From Halobacteriales archaeon QS_4_62_28 (GTDB lineage: Archaea; Halobacteriota; Halobacteria; Halobacteriales; Haloarculaceae): 46,793 nt of DNA. Below are positions 33,296 to 41,026 of this stretch, one piece after another; within the stretch, counting starts at the first letter, position 1; every line of letters begins with the position of its first letter. The position numbers and the translations under genes are program-made. The notes below the pieces were generated by a model that saw only the letters and a program-made list of their open reading frames with translations, made no database searches and was not told the DNA's origin. The DNA lies in NCBI GenBank assembly GCA_003021685.1, contig PXRO01000023.1, forward strand, positions 1 through 46,793, written 5' to 3'.

Positions 33296-34436
33296 TTGCT
33301 CAAGTCCGAATACGCCGACGTGCGACACCGCGACTTGTTGGGTCGGTGTACCCGAATCGCCGAAAACGTCGGAGGGCTTGCCGACGCCCTTGAAGACCGG
33401 GACGCTACCGAAGATATTGTCCGGTGGATTAACCGGGAGTACGATAACGAATGGACGAACGCCGATTACCGGGACGCCCTTCGGGTCTTCGCCGGGCACG
33501 TCACCGACGGCGACGTCGAAGATAAGCCCGACAGTATCGCATGGGTGCCGTCGGGGACAAGTAACAGCCACGACCCCCGACCGAACCCCGCCAATATGCT
33601 GTCGTGGGAAGACGACGTCAAACCCATGATAGACGAAACGAAGAACGCCCGGGACGCCGCCCTGATAGCCGTCGCGTTCGATTCCGGTGCCCGAAGCGGG
33701 GAATTGAAGTCCCTGACGGTCGGCGACGTTCCCGACCACGAACACGGGTTGCAAATCTTCGTCGACGGCAAGAAGGGACAGCGTTCGGTGTCGCTTATCC
33801 CGGCGGTGCCGTACCTGAATCGGTGGCTGTCCGACCACCCCGCCGACGACGACCCCGACGTCCTGCTTTGGTCGAAACTGTCGAAGCCGGAAGCAATCAG
33901 TAACCGGTAATACCTGAATTGCTTCAAAGACGCCACGAAGCAGGCCGGTGTCGACAAGCCCGTCACCCCGACTAACTTCCGCAAGTCGAACGCGTCGTGG
34001 TTGGCCCAGAAGGGTATGCCGTAAGCGTTTATCGAAGACCGACAGGGTCGCAAGCGGGGGAAGCGACGTCACCGCCCACTACGTCGCTAAGTTCGGCGGG
34101 GAATCCGACACGACGTACGCGAAATTGCACGGCAAAGACGTCGAAGAAACCGACCCCGACCCTATCGGCCCGGTCGAATGTCCCCGGTGCGGTCGGGAAA
34201 CACCCCGCGACGAAGACGCTTGCGTGTGGTGTCGACAGCCGCTTGAGTACGACAAAATTGAAGCCCGGAAAGAAGACGACCGGGAAGTCCGTTCTGCAGT
34301 CTTGCGAATGGCTAGGGAAAATCCCGACTTGCTGGATAACATAGAGCAAGCCCGGGAATTCATGGACTTGTTCGAAGACGACCCCGAATTGTTCACCGAC
34401 GCCCGGGAATTCGCCGACGCCCTGTCGGACGGATAG
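33296..34436 (+). pseudogene. int: Broken tyrosine integrase with C-terminal zinc ribbon
   Basis: The first part (KSEYADVRHRDLLGRCTRIA and on to residue 204) contains the catalytic Arg region, FDSGARSGELKSLTVGDV. It is stopped at 33908-33910 (TAA), yet the same frame continues with YLNCFKDATKQAGVDKPVTP, then NFRKSNASWLAQKGMP. A second TAA follows at 34022-34024, and after a frame change near 34050 the C-terminus GSDVTAHYVAKFGGESDTTY, LHGKDVEE and a ribbon CPRCGRETPRDEDACVWC follows. Intact haloarchaeal integrases have this order (box with HxxR, then xYVHLSG...AYxxxHG, then a C4 ribbon). Two stops plus a frameshift make it inactive. The usual His of the HxxR box is Asn here. The N-terminus also lacks a good start (TTG at 33296). 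Confidence 0.88.
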
Positions 34437-34438
34437 CT

Positions 34439-34672
34439 TCATTTTCCGCCGTCGGCTTCACGGCGAAGGTCTTCTAACCGGCCCTGAATGTCGTCAATAT
34501 TCGGGGGCGTCCCCGCTTCGGCGATTAGTGCAAGCGCGTAGGCTTGCGCTTCCGTGTCGCCCCGGGCCAACACGCGGGACAGCAAGTCCCGGTTTTCCTG
34601 TACGTATTCCCGGGGGTTCGGCATCGTTCCGTCGGTGCGGTTCGTTCCGGTCGGTTGGTGACGGTCACTCAT
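34439..34672 (-). CDS. Hypothetical protein, 77 aa
   Basis: This 77-residue acidic protein begins MSDRHQPTGTNRTDGTMPNP, with a helical body (YVQENRDLLSRVLARGDTEA, then QAYALALIAEAGTPP) and a charged tail. It has the GC content and codon use of the integrase module and is convergent with it, 3 bp apart. Helical 70-90-residue proteins next to integrases in haloarchaeal elements are often regulators, but no DNA-binding motif is obvious. Alternative starts at internal methionines are possible. I cannot assign a function. Confidence 0.55.
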   Translation of the reverse strand: MSDRHQPTGTNRTDGTMPNPREYVQENRDLLSRVLARGDTEAQAYALALIAEAGTPPNIDDIQGRLEDLRREADGGK

Positions 34673-34877
34673 TTGTCAGTTAGATGTCGACGTGACGGGT
34701 CGACGACCGCTCGACCAGGGGCACCGTTAGGACTTAGGCGCAAGCCGCCGAAAATCTACTTGCACCGGGAAGCGACACCGACGCACCTTTGATGCCCCCA
34801 TATCGGGGTTCAGTCAATTCAGGGGCGTGTTGGTCGCACGCCCGACCTATTCCACCGTTCCTAATTCACCAACAGCG

Positions 34878-35024
34878 TCAGCTGTCGGGCGGATATTCGC
34901 CGTTTAGCAACTTGCGAACCACCGTGTCGTACGATTCCCCGCCCCGTTTCAGCGACTTGACTTCGTCGCGTGTTTCGGGACGAAGCGGAATTGTGGTCGT
35001 ATTCGATCCGCTGATGTTGGATAT
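34878..35024 (-). pseudogene. Ribbon-helix-helix-like small protein lacking a normal start codon, 48 codons
   Basis: The minus strand encodes TTTIPLRPETRDEVKSLKRG, then ESYDTVVRKLLNGEYPPDS, a pattern of an N-terminal strand and two helices like ribbon-helix-helix antitoxin-type regulators. No ATG, GTG or TTG precedes it in frame: the expected start is ATA at 35022-35024 (reading ATA TCC AAC ATC). It may be a decayed gene, or may start at a rare ATA or CTG codon. The loss falls exactly at the border where the DNA turns AT-rich, so an insertion may have removed the true 5' end. Confidence 0.5.
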
Positions 35025-35382
35025 CAGAGGTAAAAACGTGCCGGTGATTCTGGCTTTTCGCGATCTTAAAAGCCTGCAGAACGGCAGTACACTTTTGTAT
35101 ATGGTTTAAAGTAAAGACAATATGATAGTTAGATAGTGATTGGGATTATCGAGATTTAGGTGGGTGATTCCTTTCTGCTACTGGATTGTTCGTTTGGGTA
35201 GATCTGCTATTCGTTTGATCTACCAGCTTAGTTGTTATACGACCGTTTGAACGAATAGAAGTGTTACAGGATTAGTCATTCTCAGAAGTTGTTCACACGA
35301 CGATTGACGGTGTAACAACAGCACGTAGGAACGCGCCTTTCAAATGAGATGATTTTAGACCCACCGGGTCACACTGTGTACT
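35025..35382. other. AT-rich non-coding region before the cargo operon
   Basis: No open frame longer than about 30 codons is credible in these 358 bp. Short inverted words occur (for example near 35180-35240), and it should hold the promoter of the 35383 gene. No tRNA, rRNA or known ncRNA is recognised. Confidence 0.5.
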
Positions 35383-36063
35383 ATGAAATCTGGTGTCATT
35401 GGACTGGTTGATAGGAATGGACAAGAATTGGAATCATTTGAAAAGACCAACGAACAAAATGATGAAAGCCTCAAGGCTTGTATTGAAGTTCTTCGAACTC
35501 AAACTAGTGACCGCAATAATTTAACAATCCAATTCGGTCGGGCAGCGATTGAAAAACCAACCACCCAAGATTCGATTAATATTGTCGACGGTTCTATTAG
35601 TGTTAGTGAAAGCGCATCTATAGAAACACTATATACTGAATTTATATTCGTTCCTGGTGAATTTGCTGTGGTCAGTGATGGTTCGGGAACATTTGCTTTC
35701 GACTTATTTACTACGAATCTTCCAGGGGTGGATGTAGATCGGGGGAAGATCGACTTGAATCCTCATGTAGAATCAGTGCCCGAAGGGGTTCCCTGGCAAG
35801 TTGGCTTCTATGGGAATGTAGGTGAAGCCGAAAAAGGAACAATATACGGCGACAACGTATTGCGGGACGAAAGAATGGGGCCGGTGGTGCAATCCTCTCA
35901 AAAGAACCAAATCGGTTTAACAATCGAAAATAATTCTGAGACAATAAAATACACGATCACTGAAAGCGGGTATATCGAAATTTACCAGCCTAGTAACTAC
36001 GAAGAACAGGAATTCACTGCGTTTATTCAAGACCACGTTCTCCCCTACGCCTACAAAGAGTAG
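35383..36063 (+). CDS. Unknown protein, first gene of AT-rich cargo operon, 226 aa
   Basis: I do not recognise this protein. It starts MKSGVIGLVDRNGQELESFE and appears to be mixed alpha/beta, with beta-rich stretches in the middle (SASIETLYTEFIFVPGEFAV, then FAFDLFTTNLPGVDVDRGKI) and near the C-terminus (IKYTITESGYIEIYQPSNYE). No transmembrane segment, signal peptide or cysteine cluster is seen. Codon use is AT-leaning and unlike the flanking chromosome, indicating acquisition. It lies 50 bp ahead of the 357-residue paralogue A gene on the same strand, so the two could be co-transcribed; a TATA-like ttttaataat before 36114 suggests that an internal promoter is also possible. Confidence 0.75.
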   Translation: MKSGVIGLVDRNGQELESFEKTNEQNDESLKACIEVLRTQTSDRNNLTIQFGRAAIEKPTTQDSINIVDGSISVSESASIETLYTEFIFVPGEFAVVSDGSGTFAFDLFTTNLPGVDVDRGKIDLNPHVESVPEGVPWQVGFYGNVGEAEKGTIYGDNVLRDERMGPVVQSSQKNQIGLTIENNSETIKYTITESGYIEIYQPSNYEEQEFTAFIQDHVLPYAYKE

Positions 36064-36113
36064 GAGCTTTGGGTTAGCTTTTTAATAATCCCCATACCAG
36101 TTATCAGATAATC

Positions 36114-37187
36114 ATGCTTGAAGAAGAGACAGATGATTTTGATTATCAGGGTTATCTGATCTTCAACGGGGTGTACAGGACTGATCTTCATCAAGGATCA
36201 GAGTATCAAGGCGGTATTTATGACGCCGAGTCACAGCTGATAGGTGACTTAGGACGCTTTGAAGATACCGAACGGGACTCAGATAAGGGTGTAATAAAAC
36301 TGCTATTGAGAGATTTCTTTCGGGATGACGATAGTGTTTCAGGGGGACTTGAAGAGTTGGCGAATAATTTGATCGCAATTCGATTTTTGTACGAAGATCG
36401 GATTGAAAAAGAGGCATATGTTCCTGATGAAGAAAAGCTTCAGACAGTCGAAATACCAGTAGTAAATGACGCCGATATTTACTGGAACTATCCCAATTAT
36501 ATGTATTTCAGGGGGGCAAAGGATGACGTGGCTGAGGCAATTGATTACACCTCTTCACTTCTGGGTGCTGATGTAGCTACAGACGGCGGGTCTTCAGCAA
36601 GTTCTATCCAACCAACTGGTTTTTCACGATTTAGGCCAGTTTCTTTCGATTCCGATTTTCTCTTGTGGCTGTTCCAGCACCAATACAACGATAATGATCC
36701 CCCAGCGTCGGCAATTGAGATTGATACCCTGACAGACGCCACAGTAACAGGTGACGTAGACGTTTGGGGAGGAAATAATGTTGTAGGAGACACAAGCCAA
36801 TTGATCGAATCCCCGCCACTCTTATCTGCGATATTACAAAACAAGTCACTTAAAATGATTGAGGGTGGATTCGCTATCAACGATAACACGCTACAATCGG
36901 AGATTCAAACCAACAAGGTACATGTCAAATCCTCTGTGAAATCTATCAAGAGGGCAAACGATACACGTAGGATGGCCTTGTCAATCCAATTTCTGAATGA
37001 GCTGGTTGATTTGGAGAATCACTGGGATAATTTGAACCCACAAGACAAATACCCCTCTTACGATTTCTTCCTTGATTTATTTGATACGTGTCGTGATCAG
37101 GGCATGACCTTAGACAGTATATCTGAGCCCCTTCGAAGAGAGTATTGCAATAAGCGGGGTGATCCAGATCAGGAATGGGATCTATAA
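36114..37187 (+). CDS. Unknown protein, paralogue A of a new two-member family, 357 aa
   Basis: This protein is a divergent paralogue of the 328-residue protein at 39404-40390. Shared landmarks in the same order are YQGYLIFNGVYRTD (N-terminus), DADIYWNYPNYMYFRGAKDD (residues 120-137), SDFLLWLFQHQYND, LTDATVTGDVDVWG, SPPLLSAILQNKSL, a basic stretch KSSVKSIKRANDTRRMALSI, and a Tyr/Pro-rich DKYPSYDFFLDLFDTCRDQG near the end. Secondary structure looks mixed with a helical C-terminus. I know of no characterised family with these features. No active site is obvious. It is flanked by unknown genes in an operon. Two copies per element in opposite orientation suggest that paralogues function as a pair or compete. 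Confidence 0.8.
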   Translation: MLEEETDDFDYQGYLIFNGVYRTDLHQGSEYQGGIYDAESQLIGDLGRFEDTERDSDKGVIKLLLRDFFRDDDSVSGGLEELANNLIAIRFLYEDRIEKEAYVPDEEKLQTVEIPVVNDADIYWNYPNYMYFRGAKDDVAEAIDYTSSLLGADVATDGGSSASSIQPTGFSRFRPVSFDSDFLLWLFQHQYNDNDPPASAIEIDTLTDATVTGDVDVWGGNNVVGDTSQLIESPPLLSAILQNKSLKMIEGGFAINDNTLQSEIQTNKVHVKSSVKSIKRANDTRRMALSIQFLNELVDLENHWDNLNPQDKYPSYDFFLDLFDTCRDQGMTLDSISEPLRREYCNKRGDPDQEWDL

Positions 37188-37276
37188 CTATCCGTGTGAT
37201 GTTTTAAAAGGGAAGACAGGACAAGCACAGGCCGAAAGGGTCTAGACTATAGAACCCCATAACAGAAACACCAAGA

Positions 37277-37948
37277 ATGAGTGAGGTTCGGCGGGCCACA
37301 CCGAAAGCCAAAAGTTGGAGAGACACGCTTAGAACCCTCTCCAGCGATAAAATCACTGATGTTGAAGTTGAATCTGAGCCCGTCGAAGAGTCTTTTTTTG
37401 AAGAGTACCCGTATGAAAATCAGGAAATAATCAAAGGACACTTTACATATTTGCTTCACCCGCCACGGGACGGTGAACCGACGACAATATCCATGAATTT
37501 TTTCTTCCGAACAGGTTCCAGGCTGTTCATTTTGGATCCGGGAAGAAGAGATAATTTGTCCGATCAAGTCTTGTTTGAGCTTCGAACCCTCCTGACGGAT
37601 AAAATGAGCATACTACCGGGTTCCAGCGTATCCAGAAGAGGGCTGTGGAATTTCATTCAATCTGCCTATGAAATTAGGGAAATAATGGTCAGAGTAGACC
37701 CTGGTGAAATAGAGTCTAGCGGGAGTGAACGAATAAGCGATCAAGAGGGCGTGGTTTCTTTTGATCAACTTCCGTCCGATGATGATGTTATCGGTGAAAA
37801 GAAGGTTGTACGGGCAGATTTAGTGTTTCAATTTAATGGCCGGTTTGACGTCGTTTATGCTGATGATATCTTATCCGTGGGTGGGGGAGATGATCAATTT
37901 GAGTACGCAGTTCAAAAATTCGAAACTGAAGCAATATATAACGGATGA
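37277..37948 (+). CDS. Unknown soluble protein, 223 aa
   Basis: I do not recognise this protein. It begins MSEVRRATPKAKSWRDTLRT; the core has the stretch FTYLLHPPRDGEPTTISMNF followed by RTGSRLFILDPGRRDNLSDQ, then LRTLLTDKMSILPGSSVSRR, and it ends VVRADLVFQFNGRFDVVYAD with an acidic close. The ordering of strands suggests an alpha/beta domain. It has no membrane segment. The last codon overlaps the first codon of the next gene by 4 bp (ATGA-type overlap at 37945), so the protein is translationally coupled to a two-helix membrane protein. An AT-rich spacer with ttttaaaag (about 37203) precedes it and could be a promoter. Confidence 0.75.
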   Translation: MSEVRRATPKAKSWRDTLRTLSSDKITDVEVESEPVEESFFEEYPYENQEIIKGHFTYLLHPPRDGEPTTISMNFFFRTGSRLFILDPGRRDNLSDQVLFELRTLLTDKMSILPGSSVSRRGLWNFIQSAYEIREIMVRVDPGEIESSGSERISDQEGVVSFDQLPSDDDVIGEKKVVRADLVFQFNGRFDVVYADDILSVGGGDDQFEYAVQKFETEAIYNG

Positions 37949-38499
37949 GTTGGAAATCAAAAATCCAGTCGTTTTTTGAGTGGGTCCCACTTGGATCTGC
38001 TGGAACGATTGTTGCAATTATTTCTCTTCTGAGCAGAGAAGTCGAATTTGTTTATCGCGGTTATGATATCCCGTTTCTAATCGCGGTTCTCTTGGTGTCT
38101 ATTCTTGTTATTTTCCTAATCGGGAAAAGGATCATCCCGAGCATTCATGTTTTTACGAAGGGAGACCACAATAACCTCATAAAATTAGAAGATATTGAAT
38201 CTCTTGACGCAAGTAATGGGGGCGCAGAGATTGATTTAGTATTTAAGATCCCAGATCATCATAATTGCATCTATATATCTTTTGAAATTGAAGAATATGA
38301 GGTTGGGATTGAGCAATACACCCCCGTTCATAACCATGGCGACGAAGCAGTGACTTATCATTCGAATATAGACAAATTTGAACTCACATTAAGATTAGTT
38401 CCAAATTCAAATGAGGCCCATCAGGGGAGCGAATTACCGTTAGAAATTATAGACAAACTTCATAATAAGGCTCTTCGTGAGATCCCAGTAGAAGGATGA
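37945..38499 (+). CDS. Unknown membrane protein with two N-terminal helices, 184 aa
   Basis: Two hydrophobic segments occupy the N-terminus (about residues 15-29, PLGSAGTIVAIISLL, and 43-61, FLIAVLLVSILVIFLIGKR), followed by a soluble C-terminal domain of about 120 residues rich in beta strands (AEIDLVFKIPDHHNCIYISF and a later FELTLRLVP). It overlaps the genes before and after by 4 bp each, so it is part of a tightly coupled operon. A membrane-anchored beta domain could be a sensor or effector; this is a guess. No lipobox, signal peptidase site or known domain is seen. Confidence 0.75.
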   Translation: MSWKSKIQSFFEWVPLGSAGTIVAIISLLSREVEFVYRGYDIPFLIAVLLVSILVIFLIGKRIIPSIHVFTKGDHNNLIKLEDIESLDASNGGAEIDLVFKIPDHHNCIYISFEIEEYEVGIEQYTPVHNHGDEAVTYHSNIDKFELTLRLVPNSNEAHQGSELPLEIIDKLHNKALREIPVEG

Positions 38500-38948
38500 G
38501 AAGACATGAGAATCATCTAATTGATAGGGATGATACTATCACTATGAGCAAATGGAGCGTTATTAAACGGTTTATTCCGAGATTCTGGGAAGCACGTAAA
38601 AAACGAAACGAAGTTAAGTCTTATCATATATATAATCTATCGGAACTAGAAACGGATCAGACTGTACAAGCAGACTTCCAAGAATTAGATGAGTCTGCTT
38701 TGGGGGAATTTGCTGCCAGACCTCACTTTAAGATGAAAAGTAAATTGGAGTCTGTAGGATATCCCGAAGATAGTGAATACGTCATACATGACTCAGACGA
38801 TCGTAGGGCATTGAGGGGATTGATGAGAAGCACCATTTGGAGGATTAGAATTAAAAATATCATCTCCATAGTCTTTTGGATTATATTTTTGATTTTTCTT
38901 CTTGCAATAGGGTCAGTATTATTTACGCTAACACAAATCGTATTGTAG
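38496..38948 (+). CDS. Unknown small membrane protein with C-terminal helix, 150 aa
   Basis: The protein is mostly polar and charged for 120 residues (for example RFWEARKKRNEVKSYHIYNL, then the acidic LSELETDQTVQADFQEL) and ends in one strong transmembrane helix (NIISIVFWIIFLIFLLAIGS, then VLFTLTQ), so it is probably a tail-anchored protein with its bulk in the cytoplasm. It starts four bases inside the previous gene. An internal ATG (38544) is an alternative start. It ends at 38948, one base before the stop codon of the convergent AlbA_2 gene. I do not recognise the family. Confidence 0.72.
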   Translation: MRRHENHLIDRDDTITMSKWSVIKRFIPRFWEARKKRNEVKSYHIYNLSELETDQTVQADFQELDESALGEFAARPHFKMKSKLESVGYPEDSEYVIHDSDDRRALRGLMRSTIWRIRIKNIISIVFWIIFLIFLLAIGSVLFTLTQIVL

Positions 38949-39407
38949 TTAGCCGTCATTCGACTTAGAATCAAAAAGATCTCTAACGGTTGATGGGGGA
39001 ATTGGCCTTGATTTTTTAGACTTCCGAAGATAAAACCGTCTGTTCATTGCCAATGGTATATTAGAGAATTTTTTAATTCTTATCAATAGAAAATTTTCAC
39101 CGTCAATTTCGTAGACATGCATAACATACCTCAAACTAGGTTCAATAAGATCTTCGAGTATTTCTGCGACTCTATCAAAAATAGCATCTGTCTCTGATAT
39201 ATCCTTTATTTCCCCACTACTGTTTACCCCGACCAAAATGACACCCCCTTTGTGATTCCCGATACCACACGCTTCCCTTGCTAAGTCATCCTCTTTCTCT
39301 GGTATACTGGGAAAAAATTCGATAGTTTCAGACCTTCCTCTCTCTATGATTTCCCTGATTGTGGGTTCCTCTAATCGATCTTCTGGAGGTTCATCCGACC
39401 AGCTCAT
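38949..39407 (-). CDS. AlbA_2 / Schlafen-like domain protein, 152 aa
   Basis: This resembles the AlbA_2 (formerly divergent AAA_4; Schlafen-like) nucleic-acid-binding domain. It has the classic opening RGRSETIEFFPSIPEKEDDL, then REACGIGNHKGGVILVGVNS followed by SGEIKDI, a LIEPSLRYVMHVYEIDGENF middle and the end FYLRKSKKSRPIPPSTVRDL. In other proteins this domain accompanies HTH regulators or, in Schlafen, endoribonuclease activity. It stands alone here and keeps the conserved E-F and G-G-x-x-x-x-G-V. The catalytic acidic residues of Schlafen endonucleases cannot be judged. Its start overlaps the paralogue B stop by four bases, so the two are translated together. It is AT-rich like its neighbours. 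Confidence 0.8.
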   Translation of the reverse strand: MSWSDEPPEDRLEEPTIREIIERGRSETIEFFPSIPEKEDDLAREACGIGNHKGGVILVGVNSSGEIKDISETDAIFDRVAEILEDLIEPSLRYVMHVYEIDGENFLLIRIKKFSNIPLAMNRRFYLRKSKKSRPIPPSTVRDLFDSKSNDG

Positions 39408-40390
39408 TGTTCCCCCCGCTTCGCAGTATATTCGTCTATAATACTATCAAGCGCAAAGCTAGTTGAAATGCCTTGATCTTTAAGTGATTGATATAATTCT
39501 TCAAAGAAATCGATAGGAGGGTATTTTTCAGATGGATCTAACTCTAACCAATAGGTATAAATTTCATATATATTTTTTACAAAAAGGATGGAGATTAAAA
39601 TTCTCTTCAAGGAATTAGCTTCTCTAATATCGTCAGATTGGGCTTTTATATGGGTCCGTCCGTCTGTAGAAATATCTACAGACAATTGATATTCGTTATG
39701 TATCAAAAATTCTCCGCCTATCGTTACAATATCCTCATTTTGCAATATTGCAGTGATTACAGGAGGGGAACGGACTAAGTCAGTGGAATCTGAGATGCGT
39801 CTTGTGGAACCAAAAACATCATGACTACCCTGTATTTTCGCATCTGTTAGCCTATTTATATTTATTCCAGTGTTCAAATCCTCTCCATTGTAGTGCTTGT
39901 AAATTATCCAGATCAGAAAATCTGGTTCGAAATCTAACTTGGACAACTCAATACTACGTTCCAATACAACGTTTAATTTATCTACCGCCTCATTTACTTC
40001 GCTTTTCGCTCCTCTAACGAATAGAAATTCAGGAAATATCCAATAAAAATCAACTGATTGAAGTCGTCTAGAATACCTGATTTCCGAATTCCCCTCTATA
40101 TCAACTATCTCTTGTTCTTGGAACTCTTCTTGTATATATCGGAATGAAACCGTGTTTTCGGCTATGTCAATCAAACCGTTATTTTGGAGGTTTGAAACAG
40201 CTAGCTCTTCTAGATCTATATTTGTAAATCCGTAACCTGGTTGTTGAGGGCTACCTTGTCCATATTCAGGGAGATCTTCAATTACTCTTTCTGGGTTGAG
40301 ATCTGGCCCAAATATATCAGTTTTGAAAGTTCCATTAAATACTAAACGACCTTCGTATTCAAATCGATCTTCTGGCTCACTCATAATCAT
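39404..40390 (-). CDS. Unknown protein, paralogue B of a new two-member family, 328 aa
   Basis: This protein is the counterpart of the 357-residue protein at 36114. The shared landmarks are YEGRLVFNGTFKTD (residues 12-25), SVDFYWIFPEFLFVRGAKSE (112-131), PDFLIWIIYKHYNG, LTDAKIQGSHDVFGS, SPPVITAILQNED and KYPPIDFFEELYQSLKDQG. The copy differs in a shorter middle and in lacking the Ser-rich insertion. No motif of a known enzyme is seen. It is the first gene of a two-gene minus-strand operon with the AlbA_2 protein, with a 4 bp overlap. The start may also be the ATG at 40384 (MSEPEDRF), which I consider equally likely. The AT-rich DNA and lack of recognised homologues suggest transfer from a distant source. 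Confidence 0.78.
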   Translation of the reverse strand: MIMSEPEDRFEYEGRLVFNGTFKTDIFGPDLNPERVIEDLPEYGQGSPQQPGYGFTNIDLEELAVSNLQNNGLIDIAENTVSFRYIQEEFQEQEIVDIEGNSEIRYSRRLQSVDFYWIFPEFLFVRGAKSEVNEAVDKLNVVLERSIELSKLDFEPDFLIWIIYKHYNGEDLNTGININRLTDAKIQGSHDVFGSTRRISDSTDLVRSPPVITAILQNEDIVTIGGEFLIHNEYQLSVDISTDGRTHIKAQSDDIREANSLKRILISILFVKNIYEIYTYWLELDPSEKYPPIDFFEELYQSLKDQGISTSFALDSIIDEYTAKRGEQ

Positions 40391-40481
40391 TCATCGGATG
40401 GCCAAGCATATTAGTCCCTATCGTTGATTCTTGGAAAATTACCACTACAGTCTTCTCATTGCATTATTGATCGTAATGCTT

Positions 40482-40925
40482 TCACGAAGGAGGCTTCCAG
40501 ACATTACTTGACTTCAGAAACACGGTACGTCGCCGTACGTACCCGGGAAGGTCGTTGTACCGGGCAACACCCACGAACCGATAGCACAGGACGTGCGGAA
40601 GCGTGTCGCCGTCTTTGTCGTCGGAATCGTCGGTCGTTAGTTCCGGCGACCCGTCGAAAAACGCCTTTCCCGTCGCCCAATACAGGGCGATTTTCCACAG
40701 GTCGGCGTTGTCGACGTCACCCGACCGCCGGGCCGACGCCGCGTCGTCGACGTCGCCCGGGGACATATCGGCGACCACCGACAGGGTGCGAAGGGACTTC
40801 GCAAGATACGACCGGGCGGTTCGTTTCCCGTCGTCGTCGGCGTCGTCGGTGCGAATCACGAAGTCCCCGCCCCGCTTCGACAGCCGCCGGACGTCACCCC
40901 GACCACCCCTTTTTATGCCCGCCAT
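40482..40925 (-). CDS. Hypothetical protein, GC-rich, 147 aa
   Basis: This unrecognised protein starts MAGIKRGGRGDVRRLSKRGG at ATG 40925 and has a helical centre (RSYLAKSLRTLSVVADMSPG, then DLWKIALYWATGKAFFDGSP) and an acidic linker (DDSDDKDGD). It is the last gene before the tRNA-proximal att site. Its base composition and acidic style match the integrase module, not the AT-rich block beside it, which suggests that both belong to the original element backbone. The last 12 residues reach into AT-rich sequence, so the natural C-terminus may have been shorter. No function is inferred. Confidence 0.55.
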   Translation of the reverse strand: MAGIKRGGRGDVRRLSKRGGDFVIRTDDADDDGKRTARSYLAKSLRTLSVVADMSPGDVDDAASARRSGDVDNADLWKIALYWATGKAFFDGSPELTTDDSDDKDGDTLPHVLCYRFVGVARYNDLPGYVRRRTVFLKSSNVWKPPS

Positions 40926-41026
40926 TTTCGAACTTACCAAACGCCGGACACGACGATTCCCGCGAAAACCCGCAAACGGGATGGTTGTAAATGAATGTCT
41001 TTGTAGGATATGAAGGAAAAGTTACA

